The translations under genes and the position numbers were made by a program. Positions 15,250-22,682 of a DNA stretch of 25,302 bases are shown here, in pieces; the first letter of the stretch is position 1; each line of letters begins with the position of its first letter. Where the stretch lies: positions 1 through 25,302 of IMG/VR virus record IMGVR_UViG_3300021197_000932; one strand, given 5' to 3'. Origin of the DNA: a virus. Under the pieces are notes generated by a model. That model ran no database searches. It saw only the letters and a list, made by a program, of their open reading frames with translations, and was not told the DNA's origin.

Positions 15250-15745
15250 TGATATCTCCTTTTGTGCGAGGTACTCTCGCTATGTTTAGTATGCTTTCGA
15301 TTGCTACTGCGGCTGTCTGCGCATTCCTGTAGCGTTTAGGACTTAGTGGAACACTGTTAGCAAGTGTTTCTTGTGACAGAGGTTGTACAGCGTTCTTTTT
15401 GGCGTCTGGCTTTGCAAAATAAACCATTGTCCAATCTTCTACATCTGTGAGATTGTTCAAATCGCTTATCAAGCTCATAAACTTTTGCGGGTATGTACTA
15501 CGGCGTTCTGCTTCTACAAATACTATGTAACGACCTTCACTGATTTCGCCAGCACTAGTTTCTGCATCAATTACCCAGTCATACCCCATTTCAATAAAGT
15601 TCTCTAGATCCATTGCAGGCTGCTTACCAAACACTTTAAATGTAGCAACAATCACTGCATCATCTTTGCCCATCTTAGGCTTGTACTCATCAAAGTGTAC
15701 GGTGCTTTCAATGCGACCTTCTAGGTCTTGTGGATCAAGCGCCAT
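15212..15745 (-). CDS. Conserved phage protein of unknown function
   Basis: 177 residues, alternating strands and helices, no membrane segment. MGYDWVIDAETSAGEISEG (about 53-71) and WTMVYFAKPDAKK are conspicuous stretches; the tail has LSPKRYRNAQTAAVAIESI. I do not recognise it. A GAGGAA ribosome site precedes the ATG; it overlaps its upstream neighbour by 11 bases and the endolysin by 38, so it is part of the same transcript. Position before the lysozyme does not reveal a role. Confidence 0.65.
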   Translation of the reverse strand: MALDPQDLEGRIESTVHFDEYKPKMGKDDAVIVATFKVFGKQPAMDLENFIEMGYDWVIDAETSAGEISEGRYIVFVEAERRSTYPQKFMSLISDLNNLTDVEDWTMVYFAKPDAKKNAVQPLSQETLANSVPLSPKRYRNAQTAAVAIESILNIARVPRTKGDINEFRAFTRRSRD

Positions 15746-16262
15746 CCTGCTGTTCCTCGTCTGTCTTTGTGTTCATTAGTTCGCTTTGGTCTAGTCCTTC
15801 AGCATAAGCATCATCAATCTCTTGTAGATCAACTTCGCTGCCTTCAATTTCCATATAACCATCTTTAAATTCTTTAATAAGTTCAACAGGAAGTTTAACT
15901 TTTACTAACCAAACTGGATCTTCACGCAGTTTGGCCTTTTTAGTGCCAGGACGGAAGTCATCATAACTTTCAACTTTTACAGGTGTACTAAGTTTGCCAC
16001 TTTCATATGTTACTACAGCATTGTAGCCCAGTAGTCTCTTTGCTCCATCTGGATCAGGCATTGCCTTCTTGGGCCACATAAATGTTGCTTCTACCCAATG
16101 CTTTTTGCGAATAGGGCCTTCTACTAATTCGCCCTTTTTCCAATTTTTAAAAGCATACAAATCTAAACTATCCATGACACGCTCAATATCCATCATGGTT
16201 TCGAGGCTACTTTCGCTCATATAGATTGTTTTTGTATTTTTAATGATGTCAACAATATCCAT
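15735..16262 (-). CDS. Conserved phage protein of unknown function
   Basis: 175 residues. It begins with a helical segment MDIVDIIKNTKTIYMSESSL, then a mixed basic/acidic body with FMWPKKAMPDPDGAKRLLGY (about 62-81), and an acidic tail ending DEEQQDGA. No catalytic motif is visible. A GATAAATA box is 22 bases upstream of its ATG, which suggests it starts a late transcript running into the gene above and the endolysin. Function unknown. Confidence 0.65.
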   Translation of the reverse strand: MDIVDIIKNTKTIYMSESSLETMMDIERVMDSLDLYAFKNWKKGELVEGPIRKKHWVEATFMWPKKAMPDPDGAKRLLGYNAVVTYESGKLSTPVKVESYDDFRPGTKKAKLREDPVWLVKVKLPVELIKEFKDGYMEIEGSEVDLQEIDDAYAEGLDQSELMNTKTDEEQQDGA

Positions 16263-16993
16263 TACATTATCCTATCGTATAACATATTTATCCATTCTAC
16301 ATGTGCAGACTCATGAGGATGAGTTGTGTAAAACTGCTGTTTTGTACGCTTTGCCCAGTTATACATGCCTTCATCCATGACAAACTTGGTCATATCTATA
16401 TCTGATCTTAATGTAGTAAGTGTACCGTCCATTGCATCATTATATTCAAATAGACTGTTGTCAACCTGTGTAAAGATATAAGGTATGTTGTGTTTGATAA
16501 GATAGTTTTGCAGCATCACTATCTCACACCAACTGTTGTATATTTCCCAATACTCAGTTTGTGCTACATTTTGTACATAACTTTTAGAAAACGCAGTCAT
16601 GCCTTTTGCTTCTGCATTGGCTCTGTTTGCTTGCTGTGCTGCTAGTACATCATCATCTTTGGTAAAGAAGTGTTCTTCAAAGTTTTCTTCATTGTGTGTC
16701 CAAGGGTTGACGCTATACCATGGACTATCTAAGTGTCCAGTATCGTATGCAAACCTAAACTCATAACGATTAGGAAAACTCCACATGACAGCGACAAACA
16801 AGTCTAACTCTCTGTACTTGTGTACAGCGTTCATTACATTGCGACGGATTGCACTATTACTTGCTGCTGGTCGTGCAGTGTTGCAAATGTTCCACCCTTT
16901 GCGAGTTGCAAGTAAATTAGCCCAGGCATGTTCTTGACTGGGCAACTCACTTCCATATGTAAAACTATCACCACCGGCAATTAGTACTGTCAT
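16262..16993 (-). CDS. SGNH/GDSL-like hydrolase
   Basis: 243 residues. The block I motif GGDSFTYGSEL (7-17) gives nucleophile S10; the conserved asparagine region is probably ARPAASNSAIRR; the C-terminal HPHESAHVEW supplies the catalytic histidine (about H231), although the usual aspartate three residues before it is a glutamate. SGNH enzymes remove or add acetyl or acyl groups on sugars and lipids. No signal peptide, so it acts in the cytoplasm or on virions. Its start overlaps the stop of the membrane gene above by four bases. A second SGNH-like protein lies 5 kb away in the same cluster. Confidence 0.75.
   Translation of the reverse strand: MTVLIAGGDSFTYGSELPSQEHAWANLLATRKGWNICNTARPAASNSAIRRNVMNAVHKYRELDLFVAVMWSFPNRYEFRFAYDTGHLDSPWYSVNPWTHNEENFEEHFFTKDDDVLAAQQANRANAEAKGMTAFSKSYVQNVAQTEYWEIYNSWCEIVMLQNYLIKHNIPYIFTQVDNSLFEYNDAMDGTLTTLRSDIDMTKFVMDEGMYNWAKRTKQQFYTTHPHESAHVEWINMLYDRIM
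16285..16292 (-). promoter_or_regulatory. Late-type promoter box GATAAATA
   Basis: GATAAATA on the minus strand, 22 bases before the ATG at 16262 with an AGGA site close to the start. It lies inside the 3' end of the SGNH hydrolase gene. The first base differs from the late consensus. Confidence 0.4.
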
Positions 16994-17214
16994 ATAAAAT
17001 ACATTCCTATTAGCATTGGTATTATTATAGCAAACTGAGGAAGAAAGTTCAATATAATTGCTTTTTCATTCCATCTATATCCAACATAGATCCAGCCTGC
17101 TGCACCCAGCATTTGTGCAAAACTATTCCATGGAGTTATACCAGCAACGTGCAGGACCATCGCTATGAGGATAGTCACTGCACTTGCGTATTTTATTACT
17201 GTTATATGGTTCAT
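16990..17214 (-). CDS. Small integral membrane protein
   Basis: 74 residues made of two to three hydrophobic segments (about 9-25, 32-45 and 53-73) with short polar turns (RWNEKA). It overlaps both neighbours by four bases (ATGA), and neither start has a clear ribosome site, so it is translated by coupling. It is too small to be the missing TctB (about 150 residues, four spans). Such proteins are common in marine phages; function unknown. Confidence 0.65.
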   Translation of the reverse strand: MNHITVIKYASAVTILIAMVLHVAGITPWNSFAQMLGAAGWIYVGYRWNEKAIILNFLPQFAIIIPMLIGMYFI

Positions 17215-17876
17215 ACTGATATTACATTGTTGTAAGTGCTGAATAGTTTAAGTGTAGCATCACTTGCTACACCTGTCACTAAAAGTGTACAGCGTGGACC
17301 ATGTCCTGCATTTGCTGTACAGTGTGGTACATTGTACCAATCAAAACTGTATATTTCTCCAGCTCTATAGCCTGTGTGTACAAAGTTACCGTAACTTATA
17401 AAGTGTCCAGGTTCCCAATCGTTAAGCATAACCATGAAACGATAAACACTATGAGGATCTTGTTTGTTCCATTTTTCAAGTTTGTCTATGTGCAGATTCC
17501 ATACTTGTCCTGGATGCTGTACATGTATACGACTTTGTATTGATTCTTTATCTCCGCCTGTCAGTGCAAGCGCATCTGTCATACGTTGAAACACAGGTGC
17601 TATATTATATTCTAAATTTGTTAATGGCATGTCAGCATCAGCACCACTGCGAACTAGATCATATTCTTCGCTTTCAATGTCTTTGCTTGTACCATCTATT
17701 GGGTTACGATTGCGCCAAGTAATTTCATTGCTTGTTGCTACTGCATCCAAAAGTTCTTTACTCCAGTCACCTTCAAAACGCCCAGCATAGCGCATTGCGT
17801 CATATGCTGGGTCATTCTTGAAAGGATTAAAATGATAACTAGTTCTAGGTTTTAAGCGATCCCAGTTACTTTCCAT
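17211..17876 (-). CDS. 2-oxoglutarate/Fe(II) oxygenase-like (aspartyl hydroxylase-type)
   Basis: 221 residues. The metal triad is H129 and D131 (NLHIDK) and H185 (NVPHCTANAG), with R195 ten residues after the last histidine (HGPRCTLLVTG): this is the HxD...H...R pattern of the superfamily. The region between, VMLNDWEPGHFISYG, fits the cofactor side of the barrel. It would hydroxylate a protein, glycan or small molecule in the cytoplasm. It sits between the transporter genes and a membrane protein; start codon adjoins the TctC stop (TAAATG) without a ribosome site, so it depends on coupling. It shares its motif layout with the small plus-strand gene at 12063. The substrate is unknown. Confidence 0.72.
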   Translation of the reverse strand: MESNWDRLKPRTSYHFNPFKNDPAYDAMRYAGRFEGDWSKELLDAVATSNEITWRNRNPIDGTSKDIESEEYDLVRSGADADMPLTNLEYNIAPVFQRMTDALALTGGDKESIQSRIHVQHPGQVWNLHIDKLEKWNKQDPHSVYRFMVMLNDWEPGHFISYGNFVHTGYRAGEIYSFDWYNVPHCTANAGHGPRCTLLVTGVASDATLKLFSTYNNVISV

Positions 17877-18929
17877 TTACTTAACCAAGTCTGCTTTGTA
17901 GATACTCTTTAGTCCTAGTGCTTCTTTGTTAAACTTGACTAGATTCTTAAGTGCATCTTCAGTAACAAATGTCATAAGTGTGTCACGCATTTGATCGCCA
18001 TCATCGCCAATGAACCACTCATACTTGCCGTTCTTTGCTTCAATAGCAGCCATTGAGTCTGCATCATTCTTCATAGCATACATTGCTGAAATCATACGCT
18101 TGCGTAGTTTTTCATTGCCTTTGTTAACCCAGATAGCCTTTTGTAGTCCATCGCGGAAACTTTTAACAAGTTTGTATGCATCATAAAACTCACCACTTGG
18201 TGCTACACCCCAACGTGCTTCAAAGATTTGTTCAACTTGATAACCTGCAGGATAGTTAGTGTCATCAACATGATTGCCTGTTGTTGGATCCAACAGTCCA
18301 TGATGGAACCAAAGTTCTGCATTAGCGTCTGGCTCAACATGCTTTTGATATGTTGCTGGATTCTCACGAGTGCCGTTTAGATCACCACGCTTAAATGCAA
18401 GACGTCTTTCACTACCACTCATACCTTTTACCCATACTACATTTTCTTTAAAACATGCAATGTATTCATCCACACTCTTGTCTGGACCACACAACATAAG
18501 TGTCATAGCAAATGCTTCTGGCACCATGCCTGAACCTGCTGGGAAACGCGGCTTACTCATGTCATCACCAATACGCTTGCCCGCAATGATGTTTAGGTTC
18601 ATAAGTCCTACACTGTCATATTCAGCATAGTTGTAGTCAACTTGCTCTTGCAAGAAACTTACACCATTACCACCGTGTGTAACAACAATTGTGTTTTCGT
18701 CAAAGCGTAGGTCATTATGCCAAGCATTGATGCCAGGAATATCTCTTGCACCAGGAATCAAACGCAGTGTAATCTTTTCGCCAAGATGTTTTTCAAGTTC
18801 TTTTTTTACAATGTCTGCCCATACTGTTGTGCCCTGTCCAGGCTTTTGTGGAACAACCATTGTTACTTCTGCCATTGCTGAAGTAAACATAAACAAGGAT
18901 GCTACGATCCCCAATACTAGATTTTTCAT
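17877..18929 (-). CDS. TctC-like periplasmic solute-binding protein
   Basis: 350 residues. A classical signal peptide (MKNLVLGIVASLFMFTSAMA, cleavage after residue 20, no lipobox) sends it to the periplasm. The mature start VTMVVPQKPGQGTTVWADI has the loop of TctC/BUG proteins that follows strand one. TctC binds a carboxylate (citrate, glutamate or other acids) and hands it to the TctA permease; the ligand here cannot be read. It is somewhat longer than the typical 300 residues and distant in sequence. GGAG lies before the ATG, and the gene is nine bases after the TctA stop, so the two are one unit. Host-derived transport gene in a phage. Confidence 0.82.
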   Translation of the reverse strand: MKNLVLGIVASLFMFTSAMAEVTMVVPQKPGQGTTVWADIVKKELEKHLGEKITLRLIPGARDIPGINAWHNDLRFDENTIVVTHGGNGVSFLQEQVDYNYAEYDSVGLMNLNIIAGKRIGDDMSKPRFPAGSGMVPEAFAMTLMLCGPDKSVDEYIACFKENVVWVKGMSGSERRLAFKRGDLNGTRENPATYQKHVEPDANAELWFHHGLLDPTTGNHVDDTNYPAGYQVEQIFEARWGVAPSGEFYDAYKLVKSFRDGLQKAIWVNKGNEKLRKRMISAMYAMKNDADSMAAIEAKNGKYEWFIGDDGDQMRDTLMTFVTEDALKNLVKFNKEALGLKSIYKADLVK

Positions 18930-18938
18930 TTATATCTC

Positions 18939-20390
18939 CTATACAAAATCTATTCTTGCTTTATTAAAAAATATTCCCCATATTGCAGCACTAACTGCTA
19001 GTGTGAGGAATATTAGTGGAAGTGGTTCAAGTAGCAAGTTTCTCCAACCATAACCAAATGTGTCAAACTGAACCCAACTGGCTTCTAGTCTGGCACTTAA
19101 AATATAACCGATTAGAAAACTAACACGGCTAAACTTAGTAAACTTTAGTACCATGCCTGCACAGCAACATATTGCCAGCATGGCATAATCATTAAACATA
19201 CCTGTGTACTGTGTACTTGCCCAAATTAAACTAGCAAGTATGGGCCAGAAGTAATAGCGGAAAGGTATGTTTGTTATATAAACTGCATACTTAATGAATC
19301 CATAACTGATAGGCAGTATTATCAACAAACTCCAAAGGTAACTACTAAGCAGTGTATCAAAAAACTTAGTGTCAGCAAGCACACTTGGTGTGCCTAGTTC
19401 AAGACCAACATACATCAACAGTCCCATCACAATAACTTCAAATGGTGCACCGGGTATACCAAACAACACTGTGGGAACATATGAGGTTGCTTTTTGTGCA
19501 TTGTTAGCACCTTCACATCCAATGACACCACGCACATGTCCTTGTCCAACATTTTCACCATCACGTTTTCCTAGTGCAACTGTTTGACTGTATGCAAACC
19601 AATCTGCAATAGCGCCACCAATGCCTGGAATCAATCCAATGAATCCGCCTATAAAGCCTCCGCGCAGTCCATCCCATCTATAACGCCAAGTGTCTTTTAC
19701 ACCTTGTATCAACTGTGACACAATAACACCATTTGTTAGTTTGATCTTTTCTGCTTTCATCCAGTATGCGCTCAACAGTTCTGGAAATGCCAGTACACCT
19801 GCCATGATAGGAATAATCTGCACACCATCGCCTAGGTATTCCCATCCCATTGTCCAGCGTGGACTTGCAGTGTTCGGATCCATACCAATGTGTCCTACAG
19901 CAACGCCTAGTATTAATGCAAGTGCACCACGGAACCAATACTTACTGCTAACAAATATAACACAGGTCATAGCAAATATTAAGAAACTAAACATTTCTAC
20001 AGTACCAAAGTACAGCACAATATTAGTATACCAAGGTAAAAACAAAAACACCAACAGTCCCCAGATTAAACCATTTATCCAACTTGTGCTTATAGCAGCA
20101 CTAAGGGCACGGGCGGCTTCACCACGTCTGGACATCGGAAAACCATCTACCATGGTTGCAGCCGCGCCGCCAGCTCCTGGGATGTTCATAACAACACCGC
20201 AGAAACTATCCCCTATGCTACTGGTTACAACAACTGCAGTGGTAAACACAACAAGCATATAGGGATCCTCAAAGTAACCTACAAAACTGTAGATTGCAAT
20301 AAGTCCTGTGGTAGCGCCTGCTACTGGTATTAGTCCTACAAAGAAGCCATAAAAGACTCCTAGCAGTAATACAATGATATATGTATCCAT
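18939..20390 (-). CDS. TctA-family permease of the tripartite tricarboxylate transporter
   Basis: 483 residues with about 11-12 hydrophobic segments, the length of TctA (about 500). Two repeats carry the Gly/Pro motifs of the family: the N-terminal half has VMNIPGAGGAAATMVDGFPM, the second GLIPGIGGAIADWFAYSQ and then VLFGIPGAPFEVIVMG. It is the large inner-membrane subunit that moves carboxylates with a cation gradient. The partner TctC gene follows; the small TctB subunit (about 150 residues, four spans) is absent from the window. The ATG at 20390 has no ribosome site in front, and no other in-frame start lies before the upstream stop, which is unusual for a large membrane protein. It is probably taken from a bacterial host. 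Confidence 0.88.
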   Translation of the reverse strand: MDTYIIVLLLGVFYGFFVGLIPVAGATTGLIAIYSFVGYFEDPYMLVVFTTAVVVTSSIGDSFCGVVMNIPGAGGAAATMVDGFPMSRRGEAARALSAAISTSWINGLIWGLLVFLFLPWYTNIVLYFGTVEMFSFLIFAMTCVIFVSSKYWFRGALALILGVAVGHIGMDPNTASPRWTMGWEYLGDGVQIIPIMAGVLAFPELLSAYWMKAEKIKLTNGVIVSQLIQGVKDTWRYRWDGLRGGFIGGFIGLIPGIGGAIADWFAYSQTVALGKRDGENVGQGHVRGVIGCEGANNAQKATSYVPTVLFGIPGAPFEVIVMGLLMYVGLELGTPSVLADTKFFDTLLSSYLWSLLIILPISYGFIKYAVYITNIPFRYYFWPILASLIWASTQYTGMFNDYAMLAICCCAGMVLKFTKFSRVSFLIGYILSARLEASWVQFDTFGYGWRNLLLEPLPLIFLTLAVSAAIWGIFFNKARIDFV

Positions 20391-20499
20391 AGAGAAATCA
20401 CAGCGGTGCTAACACCTACTGTGCCTTTTTAATTTATTGGGGGGTTTACAACTGAACAGCTCATTGCATTCCGCATTAGAGTGTTAGTTGTATATGTGT
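20391..20499 (-). promoter_or_regulatory. Leader region before tctA
   Basis: 109 bases between the methyltransferase stop and the TctA start, the largest gap on this transcript. It contains a run of six C on the minus strand, an AATAAATT element (20438-20431) resembling a late box with a changed last base, 40 bases from the ATG, a short GGTG/CACC hairpin, and a possible 15-codon frame (20476-20429). No ribosome site is seen for TctA. Any control role is a guess. Confidence 0.35.
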
Positions 20500-21177
20500 T
20501 TATTTAGTCCGCCACACGAAGTATAACCGATTTTTGTGGCTGTCGGTTCTAATGTCTAGTATTTCTACGCCAAGTTGTTCTGCACAGTTAACAATAAAGT
20601 TGCTGTCCCAGGGATAAAAGTAAATCCAATTTGATTCTGATTTGTCATGTGGTAGTCCGGGATTTGCTCTAAAGAACATTACTGCACCCGGATTACACAA
20701 ACTTACAGCATGTTCCAGTTCTGCATAAATTTTATCTGTGCTGCCAAAGTTGATACTGCCAAGTGCTATTGTAGCATCATACTTTTCATCTGGATGATGA
20801 TCTAGTAGTTTTACATGCAAATCTGCTGCATCATTATAAGGATCAATTCCTACAATGTTATCAATCTTGCCTTTGAATTCGTGATAGCCACAGCCAATGT
20901 CTAAGACCTTACGCGGCTTTAGACCGTTAATTTCGTCAATAAGTGCAAGTCCACTGTACTTGTACTTTTTCATTTCGCCTTGCCATACATTGCGAAAGTA
21001 GTTGTCCAGCACTTTATCGTCAATGCGATCAACAAGTTCACCAATATGTGTATATTCAACATCAATTTCAACATCAAATGTACCTTGTATAGCCTGTTGT
21101 AGTGTGCGTGAGTTACGCAACAACTGTGGACTGGTGTGGATCATTTGTTCAAGTTTGTGTAGGATTTTATGATTCAC
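20500..21177 (-). CDS. Class I SAM-dependent methyltransferase
   Basis: 225 residues. Motif I is VLDIGCGYHEF (91-101) and NIVGIDPYND supplies the acidic ribose-binding residue; YDATIALGSINF is the usual motif IV position. The Rossmann fold begins after an N-terminal helical part of about 85 residues. The target could be a sugar, nucleotide or small molecule. The start is GTG at 21177, four bases overlapping the upstream stop, with AGGA 11 bases before. It lies between the transporter and a P-loop-like protein. No substrate-specific motif seen. Confidence 0.78.
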   Translation of the reverse strand: MNHKILHKLEQMIHTSPQLLRNSRTLQQAIQGTFDVEIDVEYTHIGELVDRIDDKVLDNYFRNVWQGEMKKYKYSGLALIDEINGLKPRKVLDIGCGYHEFKGKIDNIVGIDPYNDAADLHVKLLDHHPDEKYDATIALGSINFGSTDKIYAELEHAVSLCNPGAVMFFRANPGLPHDKSESNWIYFYPWDSNFIVNCAEQLGVEILDIRTDSHKNRLYFVWRTK

Positions 21178-21704
21178 GGTTTATAAGTTCCTATAAAAAT
21201 ATCACTGTGTTTATGATGTTGTAACCATTGTACACTGTGTTTGCGCCCAAAGTCAAGTATTAATTGATTCTGTTCTTCAATGCGTTTGGTCATCCAGTAG
21301 TCCGTTTCATACCAATCATAGTTGGGATAAGTAATATCAAAACCGCCTGCTTGTTTCCACCATAGAAAACTTACCCAATCTGGTCTGTATATTAACTGTA
21401 TCCAAGCAAGTGGGTATGCATCTTGTATCTCTTCAAAGTAGTAGGGCCATTCGTGACTCATAAGCAGTTTGGATCCTTCATTGCTAGTGTAAGGTGCGTC
21501 CAAGTTTGTGCGGTCTAAACTGCAATCAAACTCCATACCTGTGCCAAAATAACTATCCATGTGCCCACTAAAGTCACCATGTTTGTATACACGATGTTCA
21601 GCACGATCTGTTGTGTTGTAGCCAGGCTGACTTTTAATTTCCTGTGCAATGCCACTCCAGCGACTGCCAGGAACGCCTGTAAAAAAGATGTATTCAGGTA
21701 GCAT
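21174..21704 (-). CDS. P-loop protein, possible sulfotransferase-like
   Basis: 176 residues. The N-terminus FFTGVPGSRWSGIAQEI (7-23) looks like the phosphate-binding loop of sulfotransferases and related P-loop enzymes (glycine, proline, then R-W-S instead of the kinase GKS). The rest is rich in Trp and Tyr (YPLAWIQLIYRPDW; FLWWKQAGGFD) and lacks a clear Walker B. A GGAG site lies before the ATG and it overlaps the SGNH gene by 11 bases. If it is a sulfotransferase it would use PAPS to sulfate a glycan or small molecule. Confidence in the fold is moderate, in the reaction low. Confidence 0.6.
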   Translation of the reverse strand: MLPEYIFFTGVPGSRWSGIAQEIKSQPGYNTTDRAEHRVYKHGDFSGHMDSYFGTGMEFDCSLDRTNLDAPYTSNEGSKLLMSHEWPYYFEEIQDAYPLAWIQLIYRPDWVSFLWWKQAGGFDITYPNYDWYETDYWMTKRIEEQNQLILDFGRKHSVQWLQHHKHSDIFIGTYKP

Positions 21705-22524
21705 TATATTGACTCCATAAAAAATCTGCTATAAATTGATTTGTAATTTGGTTACAATGATGTCCGTCTCTATTAACATAGGGATAGGATAATATTTGAT
21801 TATATAGTTCATCAGATTGCATTACCTCATTTGCTTTGCCTGTAGTGACGTAGTCTTCCCAGGAAACCCAGTCTTCTCCGCTTACACTATTGTAGAAAGT
21901 TTTGTCTATTTTTTGATATACCATTTCTAAATCTAAACACAATAAGTCATAAACATTATTTTTATGGTTACTGTGTATGTACTCAAGTTCATCATTTGTC
22001 CAGTTCCATACTGGCAGGAATGTATAGTGTGCCCCAGTAATAATATTACTGTTAAAATAATCTATGTTGCTATCCAAGTTTAATTCTTCTGCATTAAAGG
22101 TATTATTTTTTATTCGGCGATGAAAGTAACTATACATTACAAAAGTATTCTGCACGTCAAATATTTCACATGCTCTGTTATACACTAACTTTATAGCATC
22201 ATTGCCCGCACCATCCATACCCAGGTTAAGAGTTGGAATATCAAAGTTCCTAGACAATATGCTACACCAACTATGTTCAACTGGTCCTCCCAAGTTTACA
22301 GTAAAACTATCGCCTAAACATATGTTTACAGGGCTTCCCACGAATACGGAATATTCTGGTCCTCTGAATCCCCAACTATTATACTTGTAATCAAAGTCCT
22401 GTACAGGATAGTCATACCACCAATCCCTGCCTTTGACACATGATTCTGGATTATCTAACCCATTAGTACGATTTTTATAGTTGGCTGATGCATTGAAATA
22501 GTCCTGGAAATCTTCAATAAGCAT
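21694..22524 (-). CDS. SGNH/GDSL-type hydrolase
   Basis: 276 residues. Block I NICLGDSFTVNLGG (67-80) with nucleophile S73, block II LGMDGAGND (101-109) and block V DGHH near the end (a D-x-x-H pair) give a full set of catalytic residues. The N-terminal 65 residues are extra, with many aromatic residues. Likely removes acyl groups from glycans; the same cluster holds a P-loop/sulfotransferase-like protein and a methyltransferase. No signal peptide. A GATAAATA late-type box ends five bases before its ATG and no ribosome site is present, so the message may be leaderless. It is the first gene of the long minus-strand block, divergent from phoH. Confidence 0.8.
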   Translation of the reverse strand: MLIEDFQDYFNASANYKNRTNGLDNPESCVKGRDWWYDYPVQDFDYKYNSWGFRGPEYSVFVGSPVNICLGDSFTVNLGGPVEHSWCSILSRNFDIPTLNLGMDGAGNDAIKLVYNRACEIFDVQNTFVMYSYFHRRIKNNTFNAEELNLDSNIDYFNSNIITGAHYTFLPVWNWTNDELEYIHSNHKNNVYDLLCLDLEMVYQKIDKTFYNSVSGEDWVSWEDYVTTGKANEVMQSDELYNQILSYPYVNRDGHHCNQITNQFIADFLWSQYNAT

Positions 22525-22529
22525 ACAAT

Positions 22530-22537
22530 TATTTATC
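22530..22537 (-). promoter_or_regulatory. Late-type box GATAAATA, leaderless spacing
   Basis: GATAAATA on the minus strand, exactly five bases from the ATG at 22524. The same spacing occurs before the gene at 12063 and in the TATAATTA before dnaJ. Transcription would begin at or near the start codon. Confidence 0.45.
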
Positions 22538-22617
22538 CATTATATGCGCACTTAACTCAAATAACTTACTATAACTCCTGCGTATGGCTCGTAAGTAATA
22601 TTAGAAAGGGAGGCATA

Positions 22618-22674
22618 TTGGTCTTCATGAATTCGAGTTACATTCCTATGCTTCTCTATAACCCAAGGAGATAG
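22618..22674 (+). CDS. Possible leader peptide before phoH
   Basis: An 18-codon frame (TTG at 22618, or an in-frame ATG at 22627) follows a strong AAAGGGAGG site at 22605-22613. Its stop TAG overlaps the AAGGAG site of phoH. Ribosomes ending here would be placed at the phoH ribosome site, which might couple or limit PhoH translation. The short length makes chance likely. Confidence 0.25.
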   Translation: MVFMNSSYIPMLLYNPRR

Positions 22675-22682
22675 CATATAAC

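Noticed and set aside
16990-17214. Candidate for the missing TctB subunit
   Set aside because: It has only 74 residues and two or three spans; TctB normally has about 150 residues and four spans.
19690-20262. 190-codon plus-strand frame
   Set aside because: It runs opposite to the TctA gene, which has clear transmembrane and family motifs. The plus-strand frame has no ribosome site or recognisable domain, so it is the shadow of a real gene.
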